Virus record (IMG/VR): IMGVR_UViG_3300025435_000028
Location: 1 to 50,484 of that record
Length of the DNA: 50,484 nucleotides
From: a virus
Direction: 5' to 3' (one strand)
Both the position numbers and the translations under genes were made by a program. This document shows positions 26,746-36,800 of the stretch, piece by piece. How positions within the stretch are numbered: the stretch's first letter is position 1; every line of letters starts with the position of its first letter. The notes beneath the pieces are model-generated. The model made no database searches. It was not told the DNA's origin and worked only from the letters and a program-made list of their open reading frames with translations.

Positions 26746-29700
26746 TTAAATTACGATTCCCAATCCTGCTAGGGTTTGATTAATTTGTGCTGCTGTGATT
26801 GCGCTGATAATCTGTACATTATCTGCTGTTGCTGCGCTGACCATAACTTCGTTAGGGTTACTGTTGATCTGCAACAATCCACCAAAGGCAATATCTGTGC
26901 TGTTAGGCACGATAATGATACTGGCTACATTTGGTGCTAGTGCGTTGTGCAAGTAAGTGCTGAGTTCACTGAAATAGAATGTGTCGCCAAAGTTCCAATT
27001 GGCTGTGTCAAAGTACTTGTTTAATGCGGCAATTACACCCGACTTGATGTCATTGTCACTGACGTTGACGTTGGGGTTTTTAACAACTTTGAATGTTGCC
27101 TGTAGACTTGGATCGGCTTTAGCACCAAATAGTGGTTTGTATTTGCCCGGATTGTACACAATAGTATCGCTCAATGCTTTGTACTGTTCAAGGCTGGTAG
27201 CACCAGTGCCGTACTCGGTCTTTAACTCATCGTTTGTAGGCAAACTTGGCTGTGCTACTGTGCCAGTGGTGTCCTGAATCCATGCCAAATAGTCTGCGCT
27301 GTACTGTGTAGTCAAGATATACAAGTCCATGATGTTGTTTGGTGCTGGATCAATACGACGATCATTTGGGCTGCTGTGGCGATATTGGAATTGTAATCCT
27401 TCTCGTCCTACTTCAGCAACATAGTTTGTTAGCTGTGTTAGGCTACGTACATTACTTCTATTGATTGTTAATTGATAGAAGTTGCCTTCTGTGGTAGCGT
27501 AGAAGATCTGTCCACTGATATACAAGTTCCAATTGGCAGTTATGGCGTTCTTGTTAGCGTAGGCTGTTACAATGGTTGCACTGTCAACCGGCGCTGTTGT
27601 TAAGAAATTGTTGCCTTGTGTTACCTGTTGGAAGAACACATATTTCTTAGTTGGGTTAACTGTAGGAGCAATGATATTGGTAAACAAATCAGGATCGTCT
27701 GGAATACCGTCATTGTTGGTCATTGGGAAAGTTACCAAGACCTGTGTGTTGTCAACATAACCATCTGGGTTGATGATGTTGTTGTAAATGTACCATGACT
27801 GATCTTGTCCGATTGGACTTGCACTGTCAGGCTGGCTGTTGGTTTTCAGTACTCGGATTTGATCGTTAACTGTCAAGCCAGTTTTACTGTCAAATGTCTT
27901 AACGTCTGGATCAAAGTAGAAACGTGTTTCGCCTGCGCTTTGGAACACATATTCAATACCACGGTGAGCAATGTTATAGCTGATACCGTTGTAGGTAAAT
28001 GCCACTAGCCAGCTGCTGTCTAGACCGCTGCCAGTTAAGTCACCTTGGTTAGTTAGGCTAAATGCGCCCAAGTTCAAATCTTGTGGCAATATGATTTGCC
28101 ATGCTTGTTTTGTGCTGTTGTAGCTCAAGCCAATGTTTTGATAGCTTTGTAGCAAACGCACCACTTGTGCAATAAATGTACCGCTTGGTAGTGCATTTTT
28201 AAACACAGGGATAACTGTATCTGCTACTGCGCCTGTAGGAATATTTTGACTTAGTTGTACGCTGTAGCCGCTGTTAGAACTGACTACGCTAGCCCAGATA
28301 TAGTTTTTCTCACTAGGATAAGTTGCTGTACCAGTCTGTATTTGATTCTGTGCGTCAAAGTAGTTTCCTGCACCTGCATTGAAACGTACCATTGATCCAA
28401 TGGCTATGTACTTTAAGTTGCTGCTTACACCCAAGCCAATTTGTTGTACTTGGTTGCTGCCGTTGACAAAATAGCCTGTGCTGTTATTGCCTGTGGCGCT
28501 GCTGCGGCTCCATGCTGTTACACTTGGAGGAGTATAGCGCGGATAGTTGGCATAGTAGTACTGCAACACTGGCTTGCTGGCAATTAAGGGAGCCACTGTA
28601 TTGTAGATAACTTGATAAATGTCAGTCGCAGTTACAAAACTAAATGTACTGCTGCTAGTTGGTGCTTGGCTGTACAAGATGCCATCGCTGGCAAAAATGT
28701 TTGTGCTGCTGTACTTGCCAGTTACGTCTAGCACGTCTAAGAAACGACTTGTGCCGCTGCTTTGACGGTTAACTGCTTTAACTTTTAAGATGCTGCTAAA
28801 GTTTGTGTATGGGAACAGGCTGTAGTCTTCGCCTGTGATCATACGGTTTTGTGTGTAGTAGTTGGCAGGAGCTTTGGTACGAATATCGTCAATGCTCTCA
28901 CGTGGTTGGCTGTTTGATACTGTGTAGTTCAAGCTCACAGTAACAGTCAATGTTTCAACTGCGTTGTTGCGGCTTACATAAGGGAAACTTAGTGTAATGC
29001 TCTGCATTTCATCAGGCGTAATCTTGTAAGTTGCACCATTGCTGGTTCTATAGTACAAGCGATAGATACCTTGTGGAATGTTGGCAAATGCACCGTCACC
29101 AAACACTAGATCAATTTGGTCATTGCTGCGACTGTTGATCTGATATAGGTTACGATTGCTGCTTTGATTGTAGATAACGTTGATACCAGCAACCGCAGGA
29201 ACTGCTGCCCAGTAGACAGCAGGATTGCTGCTTACATCTAGTTGATACAACCATGTGTCATCATTGTTGATGTCATTTACGTTTACGCTGACCACACGAT
29301 TAGGCAAACTTTGATTCAAGTTAAAATCTTGGGTTGTCAGTTTACCTTGTTTAAAATAAACAAAATAACCAGTATTGACACTGTTGTTACCTAGATTGTC
29401 ATTGCGATACAGGATATTGAATTTACCTGTAGGAACAGGTGCAGGTTCGTAGATGTAACTTTTTCCTGCACTGCTGGCGCTGACTGCTTCAAAATCCATT
29501 TTGCTGTTTTCAACAATGGCGCTAAAGGCTCTGCGAGGAATAACCCCCGGAGTCAAGTTGATACTGTATTCATCTGTTAGAATACCGTTGATGGTATTGG
29601 TGCTGCCAGGTTTACCAACAACTTGGTTGCTGATTAGGGCAGCATTTAGAATAGTAGTAAACTGTTCTTGCCAGTCTGGGTTAGCAGTATCGTTCCACGA

Positions 29701-30126
29701 AATTAGTAGATTGCTGAGGTTTAGACCATTGCTGTCAAAGAGATTTTCTGTTGTGCTGAGACTGTCAATTTTCAAATAGCCGCTGGCGCCAATATTGCGT
29801 TTTGGGCTGTAGCTGATTAGACGTGCTAGTTTTAGGATGCTGTCGCGACGTTCTGCTGTGTCAAAAAAGTTTTCACGTGCATTCATGTCACCACGGAATG
29901 CCAAGCTCTGTCCCAAGAAAGCAATAAGGTCAATTAAGGCAATGTATTCGCTAGATTCTGTAAAGTCATTGAAATCTTCAGGATAGTAGTTACGCAAGTA
30001 ATCGATCATGGTCTTGCGTAGAGTTTCAAAATCGTAGCTCTGGAAGTCTGCTTGCTTAAAGGTCTGGTACAGCTGAGTCCAGTCCTGGTTTACCAATAGG
30101 TTAGTCTGACGTGTAGTGATTGACAT
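26746..30126 (-). CDS. 6: Baseplate wedge protein gp6-like
   Basis: This is a 1126-residue protein. The N-terminal 120 residues (YDFETLRKTMIDYLRNYYPEDFNDF, LIDLIAFLGQSLAFRGDMNARENFFDTA, LISYSPKRNIGASG) are characteristic of T4 gp6, whose dimers form the inner ring of the baseplate. The central QIDLVFGDGAFANIPQG and the ITGEDYSLFP segment also belong to the gp6/gpJ-like wedge fold. T4 gp6 is about 660 residues, so roughly 460 extra residues are inserted, mostly in the C-terminal half (about 520-960). The gene has a late box at 30148-30155 and sits between gp25 and the giant protein, the usual wedge order. Confidence 0.9.
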   Translation of the reverse strand: MSITTRQTNLLVNQDWTQLYQTFKQADFQSYDFETLRKTMIDYLRNYYPEDFNDFTESSEYIALIDLIAFLGQSLAFRGDMNARENFFDTAERRDSILKLARLISYSPKRNIGASGYLKIDSLSTTENLFDSNGLNLSNLLISWNDTANPDWQEQFTTILNAALISNQVVGKPGSTNTINGILTDEYSINLTPGVIPRRAFSAIVENSKMDFEAVSASSAGKSYIYEPAPVPTGKFNILYRNDNLGNNSVNTGYFVYFKQGKLTTQDFNLNQSLPNRVVSVNVNDINNDDTWLYQLDVSSNPAVYWAAVPAVAGINVIYNQSSNRNLYQINSRSNDQIDLVFGDGAFANIPQGIYRLYYRTSNGATYKITPDEMQSITLSFPYVSRNNAVETLTVTVSLNYTVSNSQPRESIDDIRTKAPANYYTQNRMITGEDYSLFPYTNFSSILKVKAVNRQSSGTSRFLDVLDVTGKYSSTNIFASDGILYSQAPTSSSTFSFVTATDIYQVIYNTVAPLIASKPVLQYYYANYPRYTPPSVTAWSRSSATGNNSTGYFVNGSNQVQQIGLGVSSNLKYIAIGSMVRFNAGAGNYFDAQNQIQTGTATYPSEKNYIWASVVSSNSGYSVQLSQNIPTGAVADTVIPVFKNALPSGTFIAQVVRLLQSYQNIGLSYNSTKQAWQIILPQDLNLGAFSLTNQGDLTGSGLDSSWLVAFTYNGISYNIAHRGIEYVFQSAGETRFYFDPDVKTFDSKTGLTVNDQIRVLKTNSQPDSASPIGQDQSWYIYNNIINPDGYVDNTQVLVTFPMTNNDGIPDDPDLFTNIIAPTVNPTKKYVFFQQVTQGNNFLTTAPVDSATIVTAYANKNAITANWNLYISGQIFYATTEGNFYQLTINRSNVRSLTQLTNYVAEVGREGLQFQYRHSSPNDRRIDPAPNNIMDLYILTTQYSADYLAWIQDTTGTVAQPSLPTNDELKTEYGTGATSLEQYKALSDTIVYNPGKYKPLFGAKADPSLQATFKVVKNPNVNVSDNDIKSGVIAALNKYFDTANWNFGDTFYFSELSTYLHNALAPNVASIIIVPNSTDIAFGGLLQINSNPNEVMVSAATADNVQIISAITAAQINQTLAGLGIVI

Positions 30127-30147
30127 CTAAATACATCCGTTATTATG

Positions 30148-30155
30148 TATTTATT
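30148..30155 (-). promoter_or_regulatory. T4-type late promoter box (AATAAATA) for gp6
   Basis: AATAAATA on the minus strand, predicted +1 near 30142, 16 nt before the gp6 start. It lies in the 48-bp gap between gp25 and gp6. Confidence 0.55.
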
Positions 30156-30174
30156 CTAATCAAAATCTACGTAG

Positions 30175-30561
30175 TTAATAAGTTGCGTTTGTGGTCAACT
30201 TGCTGCTGTTGGCGTCAAAGTTCAAGCTCATCTGTGTTGTTTGATTGGTAGGAATAAACACAAGATCTAGTTCAATTTGTATGCCATGCTCTTGGCCAGT
30301 GATAGTGATGTTTTGCAGTCCCAATCGTGGATCATAGCCCACAATCTTTTTAACATCATTGACAATTAGATCGTTTACATGATCTGTCAAGGGTTCAAAC
30401 AATAGGCTCCATATGATACTGCCAAAGTTAGGCTGCATCAATTTTTCACCTTTGCGTATGTTGAAATGATTCAACAGGTCCTGTTTAACCAAATCAATAT
30501 CGCTAGTGCGAAACTTCTTGCTGCGATTTATTGTACTGAAACCCTTGTATAGTATTGCCAT
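30175..30561 (-). CDS. 25: Baseplate wedge protein gp25-like
   Basis: 128 residues, close to T4 gp25 (132). The motif IRKGEKLMQPNFGSIIWSLLFEPL is the signature of the gp25/TssE family, which joins the wedge to the central hub and nucleates the sheath. It is sometimes called lysozyme-like, although the fold is not catalytic. The start at 30561 coincides with the +1 predicted by the late box at 30566-30573, so a transcript from that box would be leaderless; read-through from gp5 is the alternative. Order gp5-gp25-gp6 as in other T4-like phages. Confidence 0.92.
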   Translation of the reverse strand: MAILYKGFSTINRSKKFRTSDIDLVKQDLLNHFNIRKGEKLMQPNFGSIIWSLLFEPLTDHVNDLIVNDVKKIVGYDPRLGLQNITITGQEHGIQIELDLVFIPTNQTTQMSLNFDANSSKLTTNATY

Positions 30562-30565
30562 AGTG

Positions 30566-30573
30566 TATTTATT
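30566..30573 (-). promoter_or_regulatory. T4-type late promoter box (AATAAATA) for gp25
   Basis: AATAAATA followed by CACT and the ATG of gp25. With T4 spacing, +1 falls at 30560-30561, on the start codon. The layout is nearly the same as at 50044-50051 (TATAAATA, ACACT, ATG). Confidence 0.45.
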
Positions 30574-33500
30574 GTAGTGGTGCGCTCAATAATTGTACGT
30601 GTACGGCGTCAGGTTTGCTGAATGTGCCGCCCCAACGTAGTCCGTATTGTGCAAAATCAACTGTACGTGCAATCAATGCCATCTGCCCGCTGTCAATTGC
30701 CATACCATCATTGTGTGCGCTGTGCTTGAGCGACGGTGTAGTAATGCCACCAGCGGTGGGATTATTAGGGCCGCCACCTGCTGCATGCCAACGATCAATC
30801 AATGATTGCTGATCTGCTAGGCTACGATAAGCGCTGGTAATAGTAATCTTAGCACCAGATTTTGCCTTAAAGTCCTGTGCCATTTTGAGTACAGCATCTT
30901 TAAAGTCACTGCTTAGTTGATCAAATCCTGCTCGTGTTCCGGTGCCACTTGCGGCAAATGTAAACACATCATCAGGGTTGATACCTGTGGTATTTGCACC
31001 GCTTAACCCAACTGCTTGTGCTACACTACCTACAGCACCGCCAGCTGCTAGAATGTCAATCGCATAGCGTCCGTGATTGTAGTAGACTGAGCCATCTTGT
31101 CCCTGTGCATCAGCGACTGTACCTGTATCGCGCCATTTTTTAGCTGCTGCGCTGCTACGCATCTGATAAGCTACCAACATCATACCTGCTGCGGTACAAA
31201 CATCATCTGTAGACACAATACCACTGTTTCCAACTAGTTCTTTATAGTAGGTACTTAAGGCTGCATACATGATAGCGTCTTGTAGTGCTGGACTGTTAAA
31301 GAAGTCGTCTTGACTTGTTATGCCATCTTTGCCTGCCCATGCAACTGGCTTACTCAGTGTGTTAACTCCAAATGTGTTAATCGCATCAGGTTTGATATAG
31401 CCGTTTGTGGCCAAGAACTGTGCATCCATGCCATACTTGCCAATGCGTGTACGATCATCGCTAACATAGCTGTAGTTGAATTGACTGATAAAGTAGCCCA
31501 ACTCTGCCATGACTGCTTTGGCTTGTACGGTACTCATGTTAGGGCTAGTTGCCCCAAAGTTGCCAGTTGGAGCGTAGGTTGTAGTCTTGGCCAAGAACTC
31601 TGCAGGGCAAGTTGGTGCCTGTACAGTTTGTCCTGACGCTTTGGTAATGCCCATGTCCTTAGATGTTGCGGATCCACTCATGATAGGTTTGCCGCTGCCA
31701 TCTGTGATTGGTGTGCCTGTACCCGATGTTATTGCTCCTGCAGGTGCTGCTGGTGCTTGGCTTGACTCTCCTGCGTTTGCCAGTGCCTGTTGTATAACCG
31801 GAAGCCATTTGGCTGCTGCTGCCCCAACGCTGGCACAGGTAATGCTACCGTTAGCTGAACGTAGTCCGGCATTTTGCTGTGCTTGTTTGCTGTCTGCTGC
31901 GTTGACAATAAAGTCATCAGGTTTGCCAACTGCTGCCGGCCAATAGATACATAGGTATAAGTCTTGCAGTTTAGGAGTAGGAGCTTTCTTGTTTAATCCC
32001 AAACTTTGGAAGAATTTCAGCACCCAATCCATTTGATCCACACGACTTAGATCTTTTAGTGCGTCTGTAGTTGTGCCAAGTCCCTTGGCAGTATTAGGTA
32101 TAAATTGTATTAAGCCAGTAGCACCAATACTGTTTACAATTCCTGGATCAAACGTGGCACCAGTCTCGTTGGCCATACAGGCTAGAAGGTCAATATAGTT
32201 GGCATTGATTGTTGATGCAACACTCTTGACCTTGTCAATGAATGCTTTGTCTGTGCTCCACGGAGTTGGTACACCTTTGACTGTACCTTTATCTTTACTG
32301 TTGCCGTTGGGCGCCGGCAAGTTATAACTTGCAGGAGTTCCTGCTGTTTTAGGAGCGCAAACGCTGCTGGCCACAGATTTAGTTGTTGGTGCAGGTTTGC
32401 CTGTGCGTGTCCAAGGTTCGTGACTTGGCAGTATAGTTACAACGCTGTCCACGCTTTGTGGTACACTGGTCCACAATTTAGTAACTTCACTGTCGTAAGT
32501 GGTGTCTGCAAGTTTGTTTTTACTCAGTGTTGGATAGCTGATACTGTTACCACCTGATCCGCCGTTGATGTCAATAGTGCTACCGCTGACTGTCATAGCG
32601 CCTCCGCTGCTGACTGTAAGTTTACCATCTGCACTCATGACTAGCTGACCAGCGCCAATGTTGGTTTTGGCTCCGTATAGCAACAAGTTTTCGCTGCCGC
32701 CTAGCTTGACTGCGGCACTGTTAACCGTAAATGATTCGTCGCTGGCAATATTGATAGCCCCGCCACTTTGTATGTTGATGTCTTTGTCTGCGTGTAGGTT
32801 AAAATTGCCCTCGCTACGTATGCTCATGTCGCCGGCTGTGTAAATTTTAATACCAGTCTCGTCAATTTCAACCCAGCTGGTGCCATCCTTGTGGTTAACG
32901 TAGATTACATTTTGATCATCGTTCATTAAAATTTGATGACCATTGGCAGTACGCAGGCGAATTAGATTGTCTTTGCCGTTTACATCGCCATCGTCCATGA
33001 CAAATGTGTGTCCACCTTTGCGTGTAGGAACGCTGTATTGATCTGCTGTGATACCACCTGCTGCTACTTTGGCAGCATAGCCCGGATCATCTGCTGGATC
33101 TTTTGTCAGCGCACGTCCTGGTGTGCTGATACCAAATACATGGCTAGGAGTTTCACGTTGGCTGCTACTACTGATTGCTCCACGAGTAGGGTCACGATCT
33201 AGACCCTGTTTGAACAAGATGTTGGCCTGAAACTCGTGGATGGGTTTCTTGTTTGTGTAGAATGTGCTGTTAACTGTACCATCAACGTTTTCGTTAAATT
33301 CAGTAACAGGCAGCACCTGTGGAGGTGTATGATCATCAGGCAACAAGCTGGGTTTGATATCAACACTGGCAGTGGACTTGTCTACATTGGTACTAGAACC
33401 AATTGCCGGCAACATCCAGTTACTGAGTACTCCGCTAACACAAGCAAACCAAAAGCCACGTTCGGGGTCACCGTTGACAAAGGTACATAACACTTGGTTA

Positions 33501-33811
33501 CCAATGTCAGGTGGAGTCATCCACATACCATAGCTGTGAACTACACCAGTGTAGTTGTTGTTCAAGCTATTACTAGGTTGGTAGGTTGTGCCCATGTAGG
33601 GGCTTGCATAGTTTACTGTACGCCAAAAGCTGGGATTGGTTTCATCGCCGCCCATGTCTGGAATCCATACACGCAAACGTCCGTCACGTGCCGGGCTGAT
33701 ATTGTCTTTAACAATGCCCAACATAGTGGCTGTATCAAAACGTACCCCAGGGATGCTGTCTCTGTTATAGAGTTTTGATATCTTACTACCTGATACTTTA
33801 TCCTGTGCCAT
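30569..33811 (-). CDS. 5: Baseplate hub/tail spike gp5-like with lytic transglycosylase and M15 peptidase domains
   Basis: A 1080-residue protein at the T4 gp5 position. An OB-fold lies at about residues 25-130 (DNISPARDGRLRVWIPDMGGDE). A VgrG/gp5C-like beta-helix with short repeats lies at about 305-420 (IKIYTAGDMSIRSEGNFNLH). At about 515-670 there is a transglycosylase-like domain with the candidate catalytic Glu549 (MANETGATFD) and the GATGLIQF motif. An unassigned helical domain follows (about 740-940). At about 940-1080 there is a VanY/M15-type Zn peptidase (TSAYRS, KHSAHNDGMAID, DAVHVQ). T4 gp5 (575 aa) has a single lysozyme domain. This one could cut both glycan strands and peptide stems of peptidoglycan as the tail penetrates. 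Confidence 0.88.
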   Translation of the reverse strand: MAQDKVSGSKISKLYNRDSIPGVRFDTATMLGIVKDNISPARDGRLRVWIPDMGGDETNPSFWRTVNYASPYMGTTYQPSNSLNNNYTGVVHSYGMWMTPPDIGNQVLCTFVNGDPERGFWFACVSGVLSNWMLPAIGSSTNVDKSTASVDIKPSLLPDDHTPPQVLPVTEFNENVDGTVNSTFYTNKKPIHEFQANILFKQGLDRDPTRGAISSSSQRETPSHVFGISTPGRALTKDPADDPGYAAKVAAGGITADQYSVPTRKGGHTFVMDDGDVNGKDNLIRLRTANGHQILMNDDQNVIYVNHKDGTSWVEIDETGIKIYTAGDMSIRSEGNFNLHADKDINIQSGGAINIASDESFTVNSAAVKLGGSENLLLYGAKTNIGAGQLVMSADGKLTVSSGGAMTVSGSTIDINGGSGGNSISYPTLSKNKLADTTYDSEVTKLWTSVPQSVDSVVTILPSHEPWTRTGKPAPTTKSVASSVCAPKTAGTPASYNLPAPNGNSKDKGTVKGVPTPWSTDKAFIDKVKSVASTINANYIDLLACMANETGATFDPGIVNSIGATGLIQFIPNTAKGLGTTTDALKDLSRVDQMDWVLKFFQSLGLNKKAPTPKLQDLYLCIYWPAAVGKPDDFIVNAADSKQAQQNAGLRSANGSITCASVGAAAAKWLPVIQQALANAGESSQAPAAPAGAITSGTGTPITDGSGKPIMSGSATSKDMGITKASGQTVQAPTCPAEFLAKTTTYAPTGNFGATSPNMSTVQAKAVMAELGYFISQFNYSYVSDDRTRIGKYGMDAQFLATNGYIKPDAINTFGVNTLSKPVAWAGKDGITSQDDFFNSPALQDAIMYAALSTYYKELVGNSGIVSTDDVCTAAGMMLVAYQMRSSAAAKKWRDTGTVADAQGQDGSVYYNHGRYAIDILAAGGAVGSVAQAVGLSGANTTGINPDDVFTFAASGTGTRAGFDQLSSDFKDAVLKMAQDFKAKSGAKITITSAYRSLADQQSLIDRWHAAGGGPNNPTAGGITTPSLKHSAHNDGMAIDSGQMALIARTVDFAQYGLRWGGTFSKPDAVHVQLLSAPLQ

Positions 33812-33817
33812 ATTTTA

Positions 33818-36800
33818 TTATCCTGCTTGAGCCGCTGCTAAATCAGACTGAGCGTTTGCTAACTGTGCTTGACTGTCGGCAAGAAATGCTGTCTCATCAA
33901 AATCAGCTGGTAAAGTACCTGCTGCTCGTTTTTTTGCAATTATAGCCAATCTAGAGTTTAATCCTGCTTGTGCTCTATCTACTGCTATTTGCTTTCTCAC
34001 TACCTTATCTGATACTACTGCTGCTGCTGGTGTTGCTTGAACTGCTACTGTACTACCATCGCCGCTGGTTGCTTCTTGAACTGTTTGTGCAGGTGCAGGA
34101 GAGTCAGCAACTGCTGCAAGTTGTTGGTCTTCTTGCGTATTAGGTACATCTCCTGCATAGGCTGCGTCAAGATCACTTCCTGTTGCGCTGCCTACATTGA
34201 CTACATCTGCATCTTCAGTTTTTGTTACTGTTTGAGTTGGGGTTTCTGGGGCATCAGTACGTGCAACATCGCTGCCACTAACGGCAGGATTATTTGACTT
34301 ATCTGTCATTTCTGCGTCTGTTGACCCTTCTTGTCCAGCACGACCGCCATCTGCTGTGGTTACTGTTGCAGGCTTGTTAACTGCTTCTTGTTTAGGTTGA
34401 CGAATTAACTCAAGCGTTTGCATGAATTTGCCACCTTTAAATTCACTCTCAACTCGTATAACTCTGTAATATCCACTGAATTCACTGACTGCATATTTGT
34501 TGGTACTTTTTAAATCGTAAAGTCCTGTAGTGTCACTGAAATCGCTTGGAGTTTTAAAAGTTACCCAACAGTAGATTTCTCCGCTGTCCATATTCAAACT
34601 GCCTGTCTTGCCAGCATATTTAGAACTGCTATCAACTAGTCTTGGATTTAAGAATAAATCATCTTGTTTGATAAATTCAGGATCGCCAAGTATTTGTAAT
34701 TTTAACTGGACCATGTCACCGCCAGCACTGGTGTATTGACTTTGTACTGCACTGGCTGCGTTTTGTGCATCACTGCGCTGTATTGATCCGCCAGCAGTAG
34801 TCTGCATAGTACCAGAATTTGGTTCGTTGGTATTTTGATCTATACCCTGTTGGCGCTCGTTGTCGGTTTTATCTTTATTTTTGCCTTCGTCAGTGGTTTG
34901 CGCCGCACCAGTTGCTGCTGAACCGTTGCCACGGTCGGCGTTGAATGCAGTAAAGTAGAGAGCATTAAAGTCAATGTCAAAGTTTATGATGCTTTTATTA
35001 TGACCAGTATAGAGCCAATCATAGCGTTTAACTGGAGCGGGTGGTTGACTACGTGGAAGGCGACTGTCACGTTTTTGATACACATCATAACTGTTGATGT
35101 GGAATGTAATGGTCTTGCCCCACTTGTTGCGACTAGCATCAAAATCGCCAAGTTCTATACTGGGCACAATCTTCCACATTTTAACAGGTTTGTCTTCCTC
35201 GGCAGCATTGGCTGTGTCTTTGGTACCTGAATCAACTGTTTTGTTTTGAGTAGTTGGGTCTATAACCTGCTTTTGAAAGTACTGACTATTGGTTAATACT
35301 AGATTTATAACATCATTGACAGCGGTGCCGGCTTCAAGGCTGTGTACAGTCTGTTGGAAGTCTGCTGTTGTCGCAGGTGTACTGCTGTTAGGATCTGCTT
35401 TAGAGTTGGTAGTAGCATCAGTTTCAGCAACTTTACGAGAAGGATTTTTCTTATCTTCAACAATAGAACTATTGGCAATCTCTGGATCTAAAAAATTAAA
35501 TTGTATTCTGTCAGCGAATCTCACATTGTTATTTTTAAGTTCGTATTGATTCCAAGCATTGTAAGCCGCTGTAAAACTTTTTGTTTTTAACGATATAGGA
35601 GTGTCTGGAACTCCTGGGTCTGTTGGCGTTACTGTTTCTGGAGTACGCACCCCTGGGTTGCCATTGACAATGCTATCAGCTTCGCTGGCACCACTTTGAT
35701 CACCTTCTTCTGCTTTTTTATTTGCTGCTTCTTGTCTAGCGGCAGTGTCTGCTGCTGCGTTTTTAATTTTTTCTTTACGAACACTATCTTCATTCATGGC
35801 CGCAGCCACTGCGTTTTGTGTTGCAGTGTCACTAGTGCTAGAAAAATATTCAGCAACTGTTCCGGCAGTAACTTCAAAACGAGTCTTGATTGCCTGTACA
35901 GTTTCAAGGTTAGCCGAGTGGTTAAATGGTACCGCCTCTACATCATATTCGGCACCTTTAATACCAGCTTTGATTTTGAAACCAATAATCCTAATAGGGA
36001 ACCATTTGGTTTGATCAGATATTATTCCCAGCTTGCCTGTATCATCTGCTCCAAAGAAGTTTAGCTCAAGCAGGTAGGGCATGTCAAGATAGTTCTTGCC
36101 ATTTAGCCCTGCATTGTTAACGTGCATCAAACGATCCAACAGTGTCATACCGTAGGGCTCAATGATACTGAATTTAAAACTGATGCCGTTGGTGCCACGA
36201 TTGTTTGCATTAAGTCCAATGATAGTTTCTAGTTTAAAACTGTCAAAGTAAAAATCAACATCAAACTCTGGATCTCTAATGTTTTGGTAACGAGATGCTG
36301 AACTGATCAGCGTTTTAGTTGGTGTGAAGTCATAGGGGTTTTTGACCATATTATTATAGTCTTCACGAGTCAACACATGCAAACTCAAACCATATGTGTA
36401 ACTGGGGTAGGCATCCAATGGATTGTCACTGGATGCGGTATCTTTTGATTTTGGCCCAGCGACCTGTGTGGCCGGAGGTGTTTGCGACACATCGCTTTTG
36501 CTTTCAACTACTGTTTTGGGCGTTAGTGCCGGCGTAGTAGTATCGTTGCCGCTGTCGTTGTTATCGTCTTGATTCTTTTGTTCTTCTTGAGTTACGGGTT
36601 CAGAACGATCTGTGCTGTCTGTGCCAGTGTTTTGTGTTGCTGGATCAGTGTTAGGCCCAGCTGCATCACCAGCCGTTTCGCTACTTGCATATTGTTTTTC
36701 AGTACCACTAAGTCCAGCATTGAGTTTGTTCGCTGCTGCTCGTGCTTCTGCTTCACTGTTATAACCTTTGAGTGTTGGACCCCCACCAGCTGTATCTACA

